This document shows, piece after piece, positions 28,451 through 41,141 of a DNA stretch of 64,000 nucleotides (position 1 is the first letter of the stretch; every line of letters starts with the position of its first letter). The notes beneath the pieces are model-generated. The model did no database searches, was not told where the DNA came from, and saw nothing but the letters and a program-made list of their open reading frames with translations. The stretch is from Platynereis dumerilii (Eukaryota > Annelida > Polychaeta > Phyllodocida > Nereididae). A program made the position numbers and the translations under genes. The stretch spans positions 236,001 through 300,000 of the forward strand of contig JAPTHN010000104.1 of NCBI GenBank assembly GCA_026936325.1, written 5' to 3'.

Positions 28451-29305
28451 GTGTATTTATTTCGCAGTGTCGTTGTGCACAGTGTGAATTTGCACGTATT
28501 GTCTCTACCATGCATCAACCACCCACTGAGGCCTATGACGTCTTGTTTATTGCATCTTTTATTGACACAAACTAACAAGGCAAGAAACGAATGCCAATAA
28601 AGACTGCTCACTTAGTCCGCCAATAAGGTCACAAAAATCAGCCTTTGTATTAAGAGAGATTTTATTGCTACATGTGAACTGATAACAGTGGACTACAGTG
28701 GACATTCGAAAGCATGTTGGCTCCTCTTGTCCCCTGTCTCTGGAGTCTGGATCAGTTGTACTGGTCCTACCTGGCAGTTCACTGCCATTGTAATGAATGC
28801 AGAATCCTTGCAGCAACTACTCAACCATAACATATTCATTTTATGTAATGTGCCATTTTAGAGTAATTCCTATAAATGTATCTCTTAAATTGTTTCACAA
28901 GCAAGATTACATCGATATTTGACTTAAGTGTTCTCTCTACGCAGTGCTAAGGACGCGTATTTCCATGCAAGGCAGTAGCCAATTCAAATTCCAAGATGGC
29001 AGCTTTTTGTGAGATGGATGCCAAGTATAAGATTCTTGATTGTGTCATTATCATGGCCCTCATATATAACGTATTGTTCTGTCTTTTTTTGCTAAACCTT
29101 GGTTTTTTTGGAATACACATTTATCATGTCTCTTTGGGTGTGAGTCCTACATGTATTTGTTACAAAAATGTGAGATGCAATCCAAGATGGCTACCAAAAA
29201 CAATATTTGTTCATATTTCACCCTCGCAGAGACATATACTAAAAACAAAAAAAGTATTTCATTTGCACATTTGACCTTTTTATTTGGATCTAAACTGTGA
29301 TATAA

Positions 29306-29617
29306 GGGGGTCAACCATTTAATACCCGGGGGGGAGGGCATGGAGTTATTTTTAAATAAATAAGTTCTTGCTCAGTTTTGGTCAAGTAAAAAATTCTATT
29401 TGGGCAATCTTGAAATAAATAATTTTTGCATGGGTGAAATAAATATTTTCTGCCTGGGGTATTTATAAAAAGGCATTGCTTGATTTAGGAATGAATATTC
29501 CGGACTTCATCCATTTGAAATTTAAAAAATTACAGCCGCCATTACCCTGAAATGAATAATTTCCCGCCAAAGAAAACTCCAAACCCCACCCCCCTTGGAA
29601 ATTGAATGGTTGCCCCC
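29306..29617. mobile_element. PIF/Harbinger-like MITE, second family, intact
   Basis: Ends GGGGGTCAACCATTTAAT and ATTGAATGGTTGCCCCC, flanked by TAA (29303-29305, 29618-29620). The interior is rich in AAATAAATA words. Confidence 0.85.
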
Positions 29618-29730
29618 TAAAGATGATTTTACCTATCTGAGCAGGACTACTCCTCTTGGCAAAATTGTTTGCAGCAGACAGTTTAATGAAACTATTCGAA
29701 TCCTTCTCCCATATATATCCCTCTGAAACC

Positions 29731-30028
29731 CAGGGCTTTGGAGTCGGAGTCGACGTCAGAGTCGAACTTTGACTTGTAGTCGGAGTCGGAGACTCCTGAC
29801 TCCTAAAAATAATTAATAAAGAAGTATTCCTGTACAAAATCCTATGAAAACTTTGTATAAATATTTTTTCTCCCCTGTTTACCATGTAACATTTGTGTAA
29901 AATATATAAATGGAGTCGGGAGTCAGAGTCGTAATTCAGGAGATCTAAAGAGTCGGAGTCGTTTTTTAGAAAGCCAAAGGAGTCGGGAGTCGGAGTCAGT
30001 TCTCTTGATACCCGACTCCGAAGCCCTG
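29731..30028. mobile_element. hAT-like MITE with GAGTCG repeats
   Basis: Ends CAGGGCTTTGGAGTCGG and CCGACTCCGAAGCCCTG with a perfect 8-bp duplication CTGAAACC (29723-29730, 30029-30036). GGAGTCGG words repeat throughout, giving a false Ser-Asp/Thr-Pro frame. Confidence 0.9.
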
Positions 30029-31474
30029 CTGAAACCTGCATGCTGCAAAATTCATTAGTACTTTCATAAACCGCAGATAGTAATCAAATTGCGACAATAC
30101 CTGCAGCCAGTATTGGGTGTCCATGTTGACAGAAGGGAATGTATCATTCCTTTATTAATAGAGCCAACTCCGTGGGCACTCCGTGGGCACTCCGTGGGCA
30201 GAGTGATCCGTATAGATGAGCGATGGCAAGGAACGAGGCAGACCACGCTGGGACATGACCGGACACATGACTGGCTCTTGGGGCCAAGGGGCCGTGCTAT
30301 AAAGGTAAGCGTTTCTTTTTCCTTTTTTTCAGTTCAATAAATTGGTTATTCTGTATTTATTGCAATAGAATCGGTCTTCCAACTGACTTAAAGAAGGGAA
30401 ACAATTTTTCGACTTATTAAGGATCTTTTCCACATCGTGAATGAGTTTCGTAAAAAGGAGAAATATCGGCCCAAATAGTGCATCCAACAGGGTGCACCCG
30501 TAAAAAGGTAGTGACCATTTTGACTATCTAATCAGACTATATATCAGTTACATGTTGTAGACCTGAAATTGATTGGTTAGTGTTTGATTGTGTGAAGGAA
30601 CCTGAACCATTAACCCTAATTAAGTGGAATAGAATAGTTGATTAAATTCTGTGACTTTTACAAAAATGTCAAGCAATACACTTGTACCTCTCAAGTACTT
30701 CTAATAGTTCTTTTTTATGGTGATTTCTGGGAAGGAAACCCCTCAAGATAGTCACACAACATTCTTTGTAAAAACCTTTTTCAGTGTGTATTTTTGTTGT
30801 TGTTTTTCATTCCAAATTTGAGCTGTTTCACTTTCCAAACTTAATAAAATACTTTTTACAAAAGGAATGTAAATTTATTTTGTAATCAAGTGGAAAATCA
30901 ATATGCCTATTGATCGAAATTGATTGGTGCAGATGTTGTATAATCATAGATAGATGTAATTGAACTAATAGAAAAGTATCAGTTTGTAAGTGGTAGATTT
31001 TCAGACCAATTGTTATTTGATCAGAGAAAGTTGAGGCACCAGCCACAACCTGATATGCATGTATGGTAAACGGTAAATGAAAACGCGATCATTTTTCTTC
31101 AATTCACCAAAAACAAAAATTATGGTGAACATCTTATTTAAAGATACATGTATGCTTTTCGTAAAAAAATAGGAGAATCTCAGGGAAAATTTAGAAAACA
31201 TTCGGGTAATTTTAAAATTTAATTCAAGGGAAATGATTTTCAATTTTATGAAAAGTCAGATTGGCTGGATTGCCATTGAGCACACATTCAAAACCCATCC
31301 CAAATTCATTCATGCGTTTTGGAATTTTTCGCAGATAGGCCCCCATGTCATACAGGTGAAGAAACTTCGCCAAATTATTTGAAATTTTAAAAACGGAGAA
31401 ACTAAGTGAAACTCTCAGTTTAAATTCCATTTTTTCAATCAATTATCTATATTCTTCCATTTTATTTTCCTAAA

Positions 31475-32082
31475 ACCCTCAATTTGAAGTAGAAATTGAA
31501 GACCACATAAGTAAAACAAACACATGCAAAATTTCAGCCAAATTTGTTTGATTTAGAGGTTGTATAAAGCCTTTGAAGTTTATAATGTAATTCCCCATTC
31601 TCGCCCCTGAGAAATTGGTCAATTTGCAGAATCTTTTTCTGAAGTAAATATTTTGCCTTCTATATGATAAACTTGGCATGGAAAAGTAACATCTGGGGGT
31701 TATTCTTGACTGATCATTCATAGTAAGTGAAATATGGGCCTGTTTTTAGGAGAGAAAAATGCTTGAAAATTGACCTTTGGATTATCTCTTCTGACCTGCT
31801 GCAAAACTTTGTAAGTCAAAAAGAATATCAGGACTGGATTGGGCATTCTGGACATACCAAAAAATGGATCGAAATATTGATCAAAATTATTGGACCTTGC
31901 TGCAATATTTGCAAATAACGATGATTTTGAGGCCTACTGATGGGCAATCGCATTTTAAACTTCAAAGGCTTTATATTAATCGATTTTGCTGAAATTTTAC
32001 ACAACCGTCAATCTATACAAGATCAGACCGCAAGATTCAAATCAAAGAAATTTAGAAGAAAGTTTTTCTGGACCGCCCAAGT
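31475..32082. repeat. Inverted-repeat DNA element, diverged copy
   Basis: Homologous to the element at 1-616: both hold AGAGGT..GCACAAAGCC-type arms, CCCAGATATTACTTT-like words (here CATCTGGGGGTTATT) and GATTGGGCATTCTGGACAT-like words. The right terminus is near GGACCGCCCAAG (about 32082); the left terminus is eroded. Confidence 0.6.
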
Positions 32083-32670
32083 GTGTAACAATCTCACTCA
32101 AACATTTTTACTGCCTCAGTGCAATGCCATGCAGCTTAACCATGTTTGCAGGGTCACACTTCAAACTCAACCCAAAACTCTCTGTACAGAGAAAAAAAAC
32201 AACTTATTATTCTGAAGTTGCGAAGATATTGCAAAATAGGCAGCGGAAGGATCAATCTTAGTATTGTATTTCTCCAAATTATAGCAGCAGCCCACACCAG
32301 GCTTGCTGCCTGCAACTGAGACCTCAGCGGACAATCACAGTGCCAAACACACTCTGAACAGGAAGGGAAACTCAAGACTAATAAACATGCACCAATTCAG
32401 TATTTTTAGTATTTTTACATCAAAATGAATTAGATGCAAAGTAAAAAGTAAAAACAAAGGAAAAACATTTCTGCTTAACTATTATTTTGCTCTGTGACAG
32501 CCTCTACTGTATATTAAGGACTTCTGTTTGTATCCAGCTCTTTTTCCAGGTGCATGGTAACTGTGAAGCATCTTCGACTCCTGCTCCGATAGTCCAACAC
32601 GCATCAGAACGCATCGGCTGTTGCAGTCATCTTCAGCAGTTCACCTCAGTCAACTCTGGTTGTCTTCAAC

Positions 32671-35600
32671 ATGAGTACCAAGCAGCTGTTTCTGCTGCTC
32701 TCTGCTGTCTGTCTGTTGTGTCAAACCAACACCAGGATGATCTCCAGGAGAGGTGAGTTGTCAGGACAGGATAGACCTTTGTTTTTGTAAGGAAATTTTG
32801 GTATGGACTTTTCCAAGTCAAGTATTTTATTTTTAAAACATATCATTAACGTCATACAGCATATATATATATATTTGTCATTATTTGTTATGTTCACGAA
32901 TTTGTGGAGGTGTAAAAACGAGCATGTGCGAGTTTTTGGATGTGTAAAAAAAGAGCACTTACGTGTATATATGTAATAAAGCTATCACTCGTGCATGTGC
33001 TATATTATTAAATCCTGGACCTGCCAATACTAAGATTCGTGGAAGTGTTACAGGCTTCAGTTTTGGGGGCAAAATTAGGTTTAGGGTTACTTTTAGCCAA
33101 GTTTAGGGCTAGTGTGTTCGTAATTCCACCTATAACATTTGTGCTGAGCATTTTTTAACATATATAGTAACTGGGAGATAGACCAACTTTTCCAGACTCT
33201 TATTTATGAATTCTCATAAATTTGGATGTTATAATAATTTGTAATTCCTGAGTGCATTTGGAAATGAGGGTTTTTTTCCATTTAAAAAATGTAATATTCT
33301 TCACACTCTTTACAACTATGCTTCTGCTTAAATGTCATCTTTCTGACTATGATTTTCAAAAAAAATATGAATTGTCAAACTTGTTGTGGTGGAAATCTGC
33401 TGAAGACTTGAATTAGCAGTAAGCTGTGGGTCAACAATTCAAAATGCCTTTTTGTAAGCATATCGTTACATAAATATGTCTAATGGATCTTCAGCAGGTT
33501 TATGGATGTTGCGAATCATTCCGTAATGAAGTTCATTTGGTCTGGCAGTCGAAAATTCTTAAAAATAGCTCTGAATTTGTAAATGACTGTCTTGGCACAT
33601 AGCCACTTGTATTTTGGAAAATTGCTATTAATAGCAGCAGTTTCGGTGAAGGGAGATTTGTTCTAATTACACGAGCAGCATGCTCTGCCCCACACACAGA
33701 ATTTCAGCCTTCCCCTTTTCAGGAGGCCAACCAAACTTTGTAACAAGACAGAAATCATTGTACCCAAGGTGAAGTAATCAATCTTACACATAATTTATAT
33801 TTTATATACAAAACAGAAATAGTAATTTATATAACAATTCATATATACAAAATATAATAATTTGTATGTATACAAACAGAAATAGTAACTACATCTAAAT
33901 TTGCAAGTAATAAACTATTATTGAAACATAATTTAATAAAAATCCAGCAACCATGTACAAAGAGTTTGTATAAAATAACAGGAAAAAAACAAATTTAAAG
34001 CAATATTCAGAATATTTTTTCCCAGTATCATTTACACATGAATTTTAGTCCACCAAATACCACATGAATAAACATGTTTGGTGCCTTTTGCCGCCCATGA
34101 TCGTTGCAAGTTTAAGTGAAGTTATTACATAACTCCTTAAACTGTGTTGTCCGTTTTTAAGACAGTTGCTAAATATTTAGAAAGCGCAAAGTTTACTTTA
34201 CAATCTTTGTCACACAATATACTTAGAAATTGTTCTTTTGGGTGAAAAATTAAGAAATTCTCTATTTTTTTAGAAGCAACTTCAAAAAGGTTCGTCCTAA
34301 GCATATCCCACTTTTCACAGCGCATAAGACAGTGAAATTCATCTTCAACTTGATCTGAATTGCATCTCTTGCATAGCCGTTCACCTGCCTCAATGTACCG
34401 TCGTTTGTGTCTTCCAAGTTCAATGTGAAGATTGTGAGAGCTCAATCGAAACCTGGCAATGCTTTGATAAAGACATCTTATTTAAGTACGGCTCCAGACG
34501 CATGTCTTTTTTGAAGAGTTTATAAGTTCTGAGTTTAGGATTTTTGTTACTGTCATTAATATCCGCTAACATTTTACTTTTTGCCTGGTCATATAGTCTG
34601 GCTATCAATATATTCACATTGGGATTGTCGTTAGGGTTCACAGTTAGATTTCCAAATAGTTTATGTATTCTTGACAACCAACATGGTTGTTTCTTTTGAA
34701 GAAGGTAAGTCTGTATGTCATGACACTCACGAAGCAAGAGTACACAGTTACCAGTTTTTAATCTTTCCCAGTATTTAATAGCAGCTGCTTGTTGTCTATA
34801 TAGTAATTGACATCTACCAGTATCAGCTAATACAGCAACCGTGGAGGTTTGGAGTCTAACACCAAGTAGGTTTTTAAGAAAATGTAATTGTATTTTCTCT
34901 AACTTGTCTATTTCCTTCAACGAAAACCATATTTCACTATGGTATTCTAGAATTGGCATGATATGTGAATCAAACATTTTCAGATAAACATTAGCTGGAA
35001 GATATCCAACGGTGGATTTTACATGTTCTTTGAGGGCATGCATCGCCTTCTGTGCTTGTGACGTAAGATGATCATGCATCATGTCATATATTTTGCCTGT
35101 ACTACTAATAATATGTCCTAGATACTTGTATGACTGCACTACTTCTAACTCATCACCGTCAATCGAAAACTTGTGAGAAATTTCATTTGTTAATTGTCTC
35201 CGAGATGGTTGTACTACCATTATCTTACTCTTTTCAGAGTTAATCAGCAAATGCCATTTTTTACAGTAAGCAGCAAGATTGTCCAAGTGTTTCTGCATAC
35301 CGGTTACACTGTCAGATACCAACACCAGATCATCTGCATATAGCAGATGAGTGAATGTAACATTATTAATTGCAATACCATTATTTTGGTCTAAATACTC
35401 ATTCATATCTGACAGATATAAGTTGAACAACTTGGGGCTGACAATTCCTCCCTGTAGGATGCCATGGGTACTATCAATGTTAGATCCTAACTGACCTTGC
35501 CACCTGACTCTAGCCCCAGATTTAGAGAACATGCTCTGTATTACTCTAAGCAATCTTCCACCATAGCCTTTCTTAATCAATTTATAATACAGAAAGGTCC

Positions 35601-38600
35601 GATTGACAAAGTCAAATGCTTTAGAGAAATCAACAAATGTAATAAACAATTGCTTTTTCTTGTATTTGTGATAAGACATTAAAGTGTCTATAATAAATAC
35701 ATTATCACTGGTCCTACGCCCTTTACAAAAACCAAACTGGAGTGGATCAATTGAATTAGTCGCTTCCTCTTGGAAAACTAGCCTTTTATTAACAATTGAT
35801 TCAAATAATTTGCCCATACATGCCATTAGGGTTAATTTTCGGTAGTTGTCAGGTTCAGCATGGCTTCCCTTTTTATGCAGTGGTTGTATTATACCTTCAG
35901 CCCATTTCTCAGGGTATATACCGCTTTCCCATATATAGTTAAAAAGCACTGTTAATGGCTCAGTTAGATAATCAGATAAGTACTTGTAAAACTCATTACT
36001 TATTCCATCTATCCCAGGAGCTTTTCCCAACTTGAGATTCCTAAGTTCGATTTTTACCTCCTGATAAGTGATGGGGGCATCAGTGATAAATGGACATGCT
36101 TTTGATGTGCTATCATATGTATTCATATACTCTTCAATACTTTTTAAAAATTGCATATCAAATTTCTGCTGAGCTGTGACTGGTGGGGACTGAATGCCTG
36201 AAAAATAAGTCTCAAAAGCACTTAGTGTTATATTGTTGGTAAAGGTTACTCTGTTATTCCTCTTTAGGCTATCCCAAAACTTCCAGTATTCTTGTGGATT
36301 ATTACATTCCATTGTACTCAACTGAGTACGAATTCTGTTTTGATATTCACGCTTTTTTCTCTGTGTAGTCGAGCAATATTTCTTCTTAAGAGTGTTATAT
36401 TTTTCAAGATTAGTTGAAGAATTCAAATCATTATTCTTACTAAAATCATTTACCTCTCTCTTCAAGAACTTGCACTCACTATCAAACCATTCATTTTTTG
36501 GAAAAGTATCACTAGATTTTCTTAAATATTTCTTTTTAAAATTTTTGGAAATAGCTGTATCCAGCAGTCCATATAATGCAGAAACTGCAGTATCAACACC
36601 TGTGTCAGAAACAATGCAATCCAAAAATGTATCATAAAGTGACAGACAATGATCATCTGTTAATGTTGGCATCAGACGAACAGCAGTTTGAAGGTGAAAT
36701 TTGTACCTATAGAATTTGACAGTATTGCCTTCACTACCATGGATCACATGATGAGCTATAGAGTTAGGCACATTGTCGAATTCATCATCAGTACTTACAT
36801 TTACTGTAAACACAAGAGGCCTGTGATCAGAATCACTATTGAGTGGACCAATACAAAAACTATGCAAGTCCTGATAAAACTGCTCATCACATACAAGATA
36901 ATCAATTAAGCTTTTGCCATTAGATGTGTAGCAAGTGAAGGTTCCAGTGCTCACATTCCTATCAAAATACCCATTCATAATTCGCATATCACTAGATTTG
37001 CATAACTGCAATAGCTCCCTCCCATATCTATTCACTTTAGAATCATCAGAATGACGATCATGGGGTGGAAATATTAGTGATACTGGTTCACAATACTTAG
37101 GAAGCACACTATGTTTGCTATTTCCCACTGTATTGATGAAGTCTGACAATCTACCTGTGCGTGCATTAAAATCACCACATAGACCTACGCCACCAATTTT
37201 ACTAAAATGTGTTATTTCATCCTGCAGTAAGTGAAATGCATTATTATCTTGAAAACTGGAAATGGTTGACGATGAATCAAGAGGGGGGATATAAATAACG
37301 GCCAGATACAAGTCATGGTGACCACTTTGTCTAATTTTCAACCAGACAGCAAAATCAGATTTTTTAGCAACACTGACAATACCTGATTCATACAATTTAG
37401 AACAGACTAGTAGTCCTATACCTCCTGCTGGTTTACGAGCACGTGGATGCTGAAATTTGCGTTGTACATGAAAATATGTATGACTTTTTAATGTTGGTTA
37501 ATAACTGTCTAATTTCATAGTTTCTACGAATAGTATAATGTCATTACTTTCAATCTGTTTAAGAAATTCTTGGTTACTCAATTTATCTCCTAGGCCTTAA
37601 ATATTCCAAACCATGATGCTTAAATTCTTGCTACTTTGAATGTTTTCAGCTTTTGCCACATCATTAGAAATGGTATGATCATTGAGTATGTTAACACCAT
37701 GTGCTATAAAATCAGGCATTGTGCATACTTCGACTGAGTTACCACACTGTATCACATTATCCAAATTCACAAAGTCACCACTTGAAATTTGACTTTGTGG
37801 TGAATTGCTATCAGAAGTTACATCAACAGAATTTAAATCAGTATAAAGTACATCGTTTGATACATTAGGCTTAGGTGAAGTTCTGCAAGCAACACTAGTA
37901 CTAACAAAAAATCTACAGGTTTCCCTTACTATTTTATCATTCTTTGCTACATCTGAGATCGCAATATTGTTGTTTAACACAATATGATCATCATATGAGT
38001 GACAGTCAGCACTATTATAATGAAGATTTCCACTGTCAAGCTGAGTATCTGTATAACTAACAATTTCAGTTTGATGAAGAATTTTGAGATTATAATCAGC
38101 ACAAAATTCATGGGCAGCAGGCAATACACTAAACACACTTCTTTACGTGACAAGTAGTTGTCCACGCAATATTTTCCCGTGAGCGCATAGTCAGATGTAA
38201 ATTGTCTCTTTGAAGTTTTGCACTCTTATTGCATAGATAAGCATGGTTACCGTTGTTCCTGCAAATGAAGGCGAAGTGTTCATTCACTTGGGTAATACGC
38301 TCGTTCAGTCGGCGTTTCCCTGGCACAGAGGGAAGTCCACTCAAGATGATGCGAGTGTTATATACATAACATATCGATAGTGAAAGTGCAAAACCTCGTA
38401 AGTAAAAAAAACTTGTTTTTCAGAAATTGAAAAAAACTGTCAAGTGTCTTTTTTTATGGTAATGTTTATTAATAAGTGAGTTATGGCCAACTAGATACAT
38501 AGAAAGTGACACCCTGTTGTAGCAAATTTTTTGTCAGAGGTCGTTTACCCCTTGCATTGATGTTACCATCAGATGTGATTGAAAATGTCGTCTTACAAGG

Positions 38601-40361
38601 TTTTGCACTTTCACTTTCTACCTGTGCAAAACCTTGTAACTCGATCATTTATCACACTTTAAAGCAACTTGCAGCATTGAATATACTTTCAATCTATGTA
38701 TATACAGTGAAAATTATAATTTGCCTATGACGGATTGCAATAACAAATTTTATTGAGTGGCTACAATGGCAAGAATGAGGAAAATGACAATTTTTTCAAA
38801 TTTTCGTGCACTCTCTTTTTCAATAGCCTATATCACCAAAACACATATAGGGAGGTAATTTTTTTTTAATCAGGAAACTTGCTGGGAGTCATAAAAAAGT
38901 AACACAGTAATTGTTTTTCAAAAAAAGTTGAAATATCGCACAATATGTGCTTCAAAGTTCTGATTTGAGTTACAAGGTTTTGCACTTTCACTTTTTGAAA
39001 CATATCGACATATAAGGTTTGGTGAAATCATTGTGTTACCAGTATGTTACAGCTTCCAAAAATAGCAAACTGGCAAGGTAATCAACTGTCAACGTGTATT
39101 GGATATTAAAATAGTCATTCAACCAAAAATCTAAAAATAGCAAAATTTTGACATACGAGGTTTTGCACTTTCACCATCGATATAATAAGCCATATGTTTA
39201 CAATAAATTGTCAAAGCCTTCTGTTTATACCAACTTACATCAAAGTTTAAAGTTGTAATTTAGCAAGTTTGTAGATTAATCAAACGACTCTGTGGGGATT
39301 ATAACAGTTGTCTACTGTGAATGCTCACAAAGCTGCCATTTGGTAGGATTAGACTGGTGATTAGTGTGATAAATCATTGGGATCACAAATGTAATGCTTC
39401 CTTCAATATATCAATGTTTGAACTGTGATGTGCAGTTTACTGTCAGCCCATTTAATTGGCTATCAAGCTGTGATAAAATTCTACTCTGACACTGTGTGGA
39501 AACTGTGATGCTCAGTTCAGGAGGATCAACATTGGCTAGAAGCTGAGGAATCTGACCCAGTTTGATGACATCACAGCTTGTAATTTACATAATATTGCAA
39601 TGCTAGAATAGAGTCATCTCTGACATCACAGTCCAACAGCATAAAAAAAAACTTGAGATTCCACGTAAGTATGACAAGGACTGTAAAAACAGTTTGTTAC
39701 AAACTCAAAAAGAGGTTGGCACTCTGTAGAGTGCAAAGGCCTGTCGCAAGGAAAGAGGCTAATAGATCTGAAGTGTCCAAAGAACTAGTCTATTGGTTGC
39801 GTCCTGTGCCGTCAGTGCCGAGAGAAAGAAATCAGCAAGCAGTGGCTCGCTCTTGGCCCAGTGTGGTTACTAGCAGGGCCGCCCGTGATATTATATAGAT
39901 GAAGAATAGAAGATCTGTATCTTGTGATTGTGGCATATCCGGTATGAAGATATTCACCAAAATCTAATCAGTTCAGACTTTCGTTGGAAAGCGCCCAGCA
40001 GTTTTTCAATCTTGTTGACAGACAAACAGCCAAACAGATAGACAGATATCTGCGAATGAAAACATTAGACCTGTCCTTCGGCGGGCCTAATAAAAGTCGT
40101 CAGTATTATAAAGCCACCGTGAATGAATCTTGACGACATTTCTCAATTTAATTTCCAGCGTACTGTGTGCACTACAGCGACCGATTCTGCCAGACTCGCC
40201 CGAACGGCAACTACCAGATCTGCTTCCAGTGTTCCGTCTACATCGAGTGTCGAGGTCGTCAGACTGCTCTCCGCTGGTGTCGCAAGGGACGTCGCTATGA
40301 CGACTATTACGGACGGTGTGTGTCCAGTTTGACCTCAAAGACATGCAGTGCGTGGAGATGA
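32671..40361 (+). CDS. Secreted cationic eight-cysteine protein, ChtBD2-like
   Basis: Two exons, 32671-32752 and 40159-40361, join in phase 1 at a GTGAGT donor and a TTTCCAG acceptor into 94 residues. Residues 1-21 are a signal peptide. The mature part has Cys at 30, 38, 49, 52, 58, 68, 81 and 90; the run C52-x5-C58-x9-C68-x12-C81 has the spacing and aromatic content of a type-2 chitin-binding (peritrophin/tachycitin) core. It carries about 15 Lys/Arg against four acidic residues. Likely role: secreted chitin-binding or antimicrobial peptide; this is inferred from spacing and charge, since the domain match is loose. The single 7.4 kb intron contains an antisense LINE (34137-38380) and a TIR element. 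An ATTAAA polyadenylation word lies at 40384-40389. The ATG chosen is the one that starts the signal peptide. Confidence 0.8.
32760..34130. other. Intron, 3' flank of the LINE
   Basis: AT-rich intron of the cationic-protein gene. The stretch 33780-34130 is probably the LINE's 3' untranslated part, but its end could not be placed. Nothing else was seen. Confidence 0.4.
34137..38380 (-). mobile_element. Non-LTR retrotransposon (LINE) with SGNH, endonuclease, RT and zinc-knuckle parts
   Basis: Read on the minus strand. 38380-38129 encodes an SGNH-hydrolase tail (RIILSGLPSVPG, then RDNLHL). After a linker comes an AP-endonuclease: IMVWNI (about 37600), DIILFVET, GDFNARTG, SLIDYLV and SDSDHRPLVF. 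The reverse transcriptase follows: KAPGIDGISNEF, FITFVDFSKAFDFVNR, GILQGGIVSPKLFNLYLSDM and LLYADDLVLVSDS with the catalytic YADD. A C-terminal CxxC-x8-H-x4-C knuckle (CKRCNSDQVEDEFHCLMRC) ends at 34137. Breaks: a TAA at 37597-37599, a TAA at 37498-37500, and a frameshift near 34450-34480; the SGNH part is in another frame and is cut at its 5' end by the TIR element at 38371. Otherwise a 991-codon frame is open, so it is young but dead. Clade uncertain (CR1/Jockey/I-like). Antisense in the intron of the cationic-protein gene. Confidence 0.95.
38371..39182. mobile_element. TIR element with repeated terminal motif
   Basis: The ends are inverted copies of TATCGAT(A/G)GTGAAAGTGC followed by AAAACCTCGTA. 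The same GTGAAAGTGCAAAACCTTGTA word recurs inside at about 38594-38620 and, inverted, 38628-38640, and again at about 38970-38995. About 810 bp, non-coding. It borders the truncated 5' end of the LINE. Confidence 0.7.
39190..40150. other. Intron, nothing recognised
   Basis: End of the large intron before the second exon of the cationic-protein gene. No repeat ends or further exon were seen. Confidence 0.4.
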
Positions 40362-40383
40362 CACAGTTCTTGTTGTAATGATA

Positions 40384-40389
40384 ATTAAA
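40384..40389 (+). promoter_or_regulatory. Putative polyadenylation signal ATTAAA
   Basis: It lies 23 bases after the stop of the cationic-protein gene, a short but possible distance. Confidence 0.35.
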
Positions 40390-40445
40390 TGATCAAAATA
40401 TTACTACGGAGTCTGAGTTAATTTCTGTTCCTTTCTAAACTAAGC

Positions 40446-40605
40446 CAGGGGGGAAGGTTCGAATCCAGCTCTTGCCGGGTCACCTGGGTCTATGTCGGAC
40501 GGCTGTTTCAATCATCCATCACCTCATTGCCATGTCCTGATTAGCCTAACAAGTGCATGATAAAGGATGTAAAGCCTCAATTATCCATCCATCTATTCTA
40601 ACCTA
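40446..40605 (+). repeat. tRNA-derived SINE, (ATCC)n tail
   Basis: B box GGTTCGAATCC (40457-40467), then the shared body (CTGTTTCAATCATCC, CCTCATTGCCATGTCC, GATTAGCCTAAC) and an ATCCATCCATC tail. The A box is absent (5'-truncated). Same family as 8985-9160 and 56096-56195. Confidence 0.8.
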
Positions 40606-41141
40606 AGCCTTTTATATTGTATAAACTTGACAAATTAGAGTGGTTAAGCTCAATTTTTTTTCGTATTGTGTCGGTCGATCACCAGAAGAAAAATTAAATA
40701 TGTCTAGCCTAAGAATAGAAATTTCCTGAGAAGCAACCAGAAACACAATTTTATTTAAAATCTGACATTCATTTAGTACTCCATCTGTTTTCTAAGATCC
40801 ATTTACACCAAATATGTCAACTTTTTAAATACTTTTTTAAACAGTAAAAATAAATAATTTACCTTTAGATAGCAAATGTGTCATAACATCACTTCTAAAA
40901 TATGATAAACAACACTTCCAAATACATTTTTAGAAAGCAAAAATAAATGATTAACCTAAGATTAGCAAAGTGTCATAACAACACTTCTGAAATATGATAA
41001 ATGGTGTAGGTCTATAAATGATTTATCAAACTATGCAAAATGTTTCTTTGTCTTGAGACCATTCAGGCTGCAATATGGTTTGCAATTGTAAAATAAGAAA
41101 AAATACATCTTTATGTTTGTGAATGATAGTTCTGCCTGAAC

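Noticed and set aside
26927-28611. Three minus-strand frames of about 490-530 codons and many plus-strand frames
   Set aside because: They all come from the stop-free 10-bp satellite and show only frame-cycled period-10 peptides; no domain or splice context.
28996-29274. 92-codon plus-strand frame with hydrophobic middle
   Set aside because: AAGATGGC-type words recur in non-coding repeats here; no splice signals or family match.
29463-30041. 192-codon minus-strand frame rich in Ser-Asp and Thr-Pro
   Set aside because: It spans two MITEs and reflects the GAGTCG repeats of the hAT-like element.
30089-30340. 83-codon plus-strand frame next to an 11-bp triplicate (CTCCGTGGGCA)
   Set aside because: No domain, no partner exon found; the triplicate suggests simple-repeat noise.
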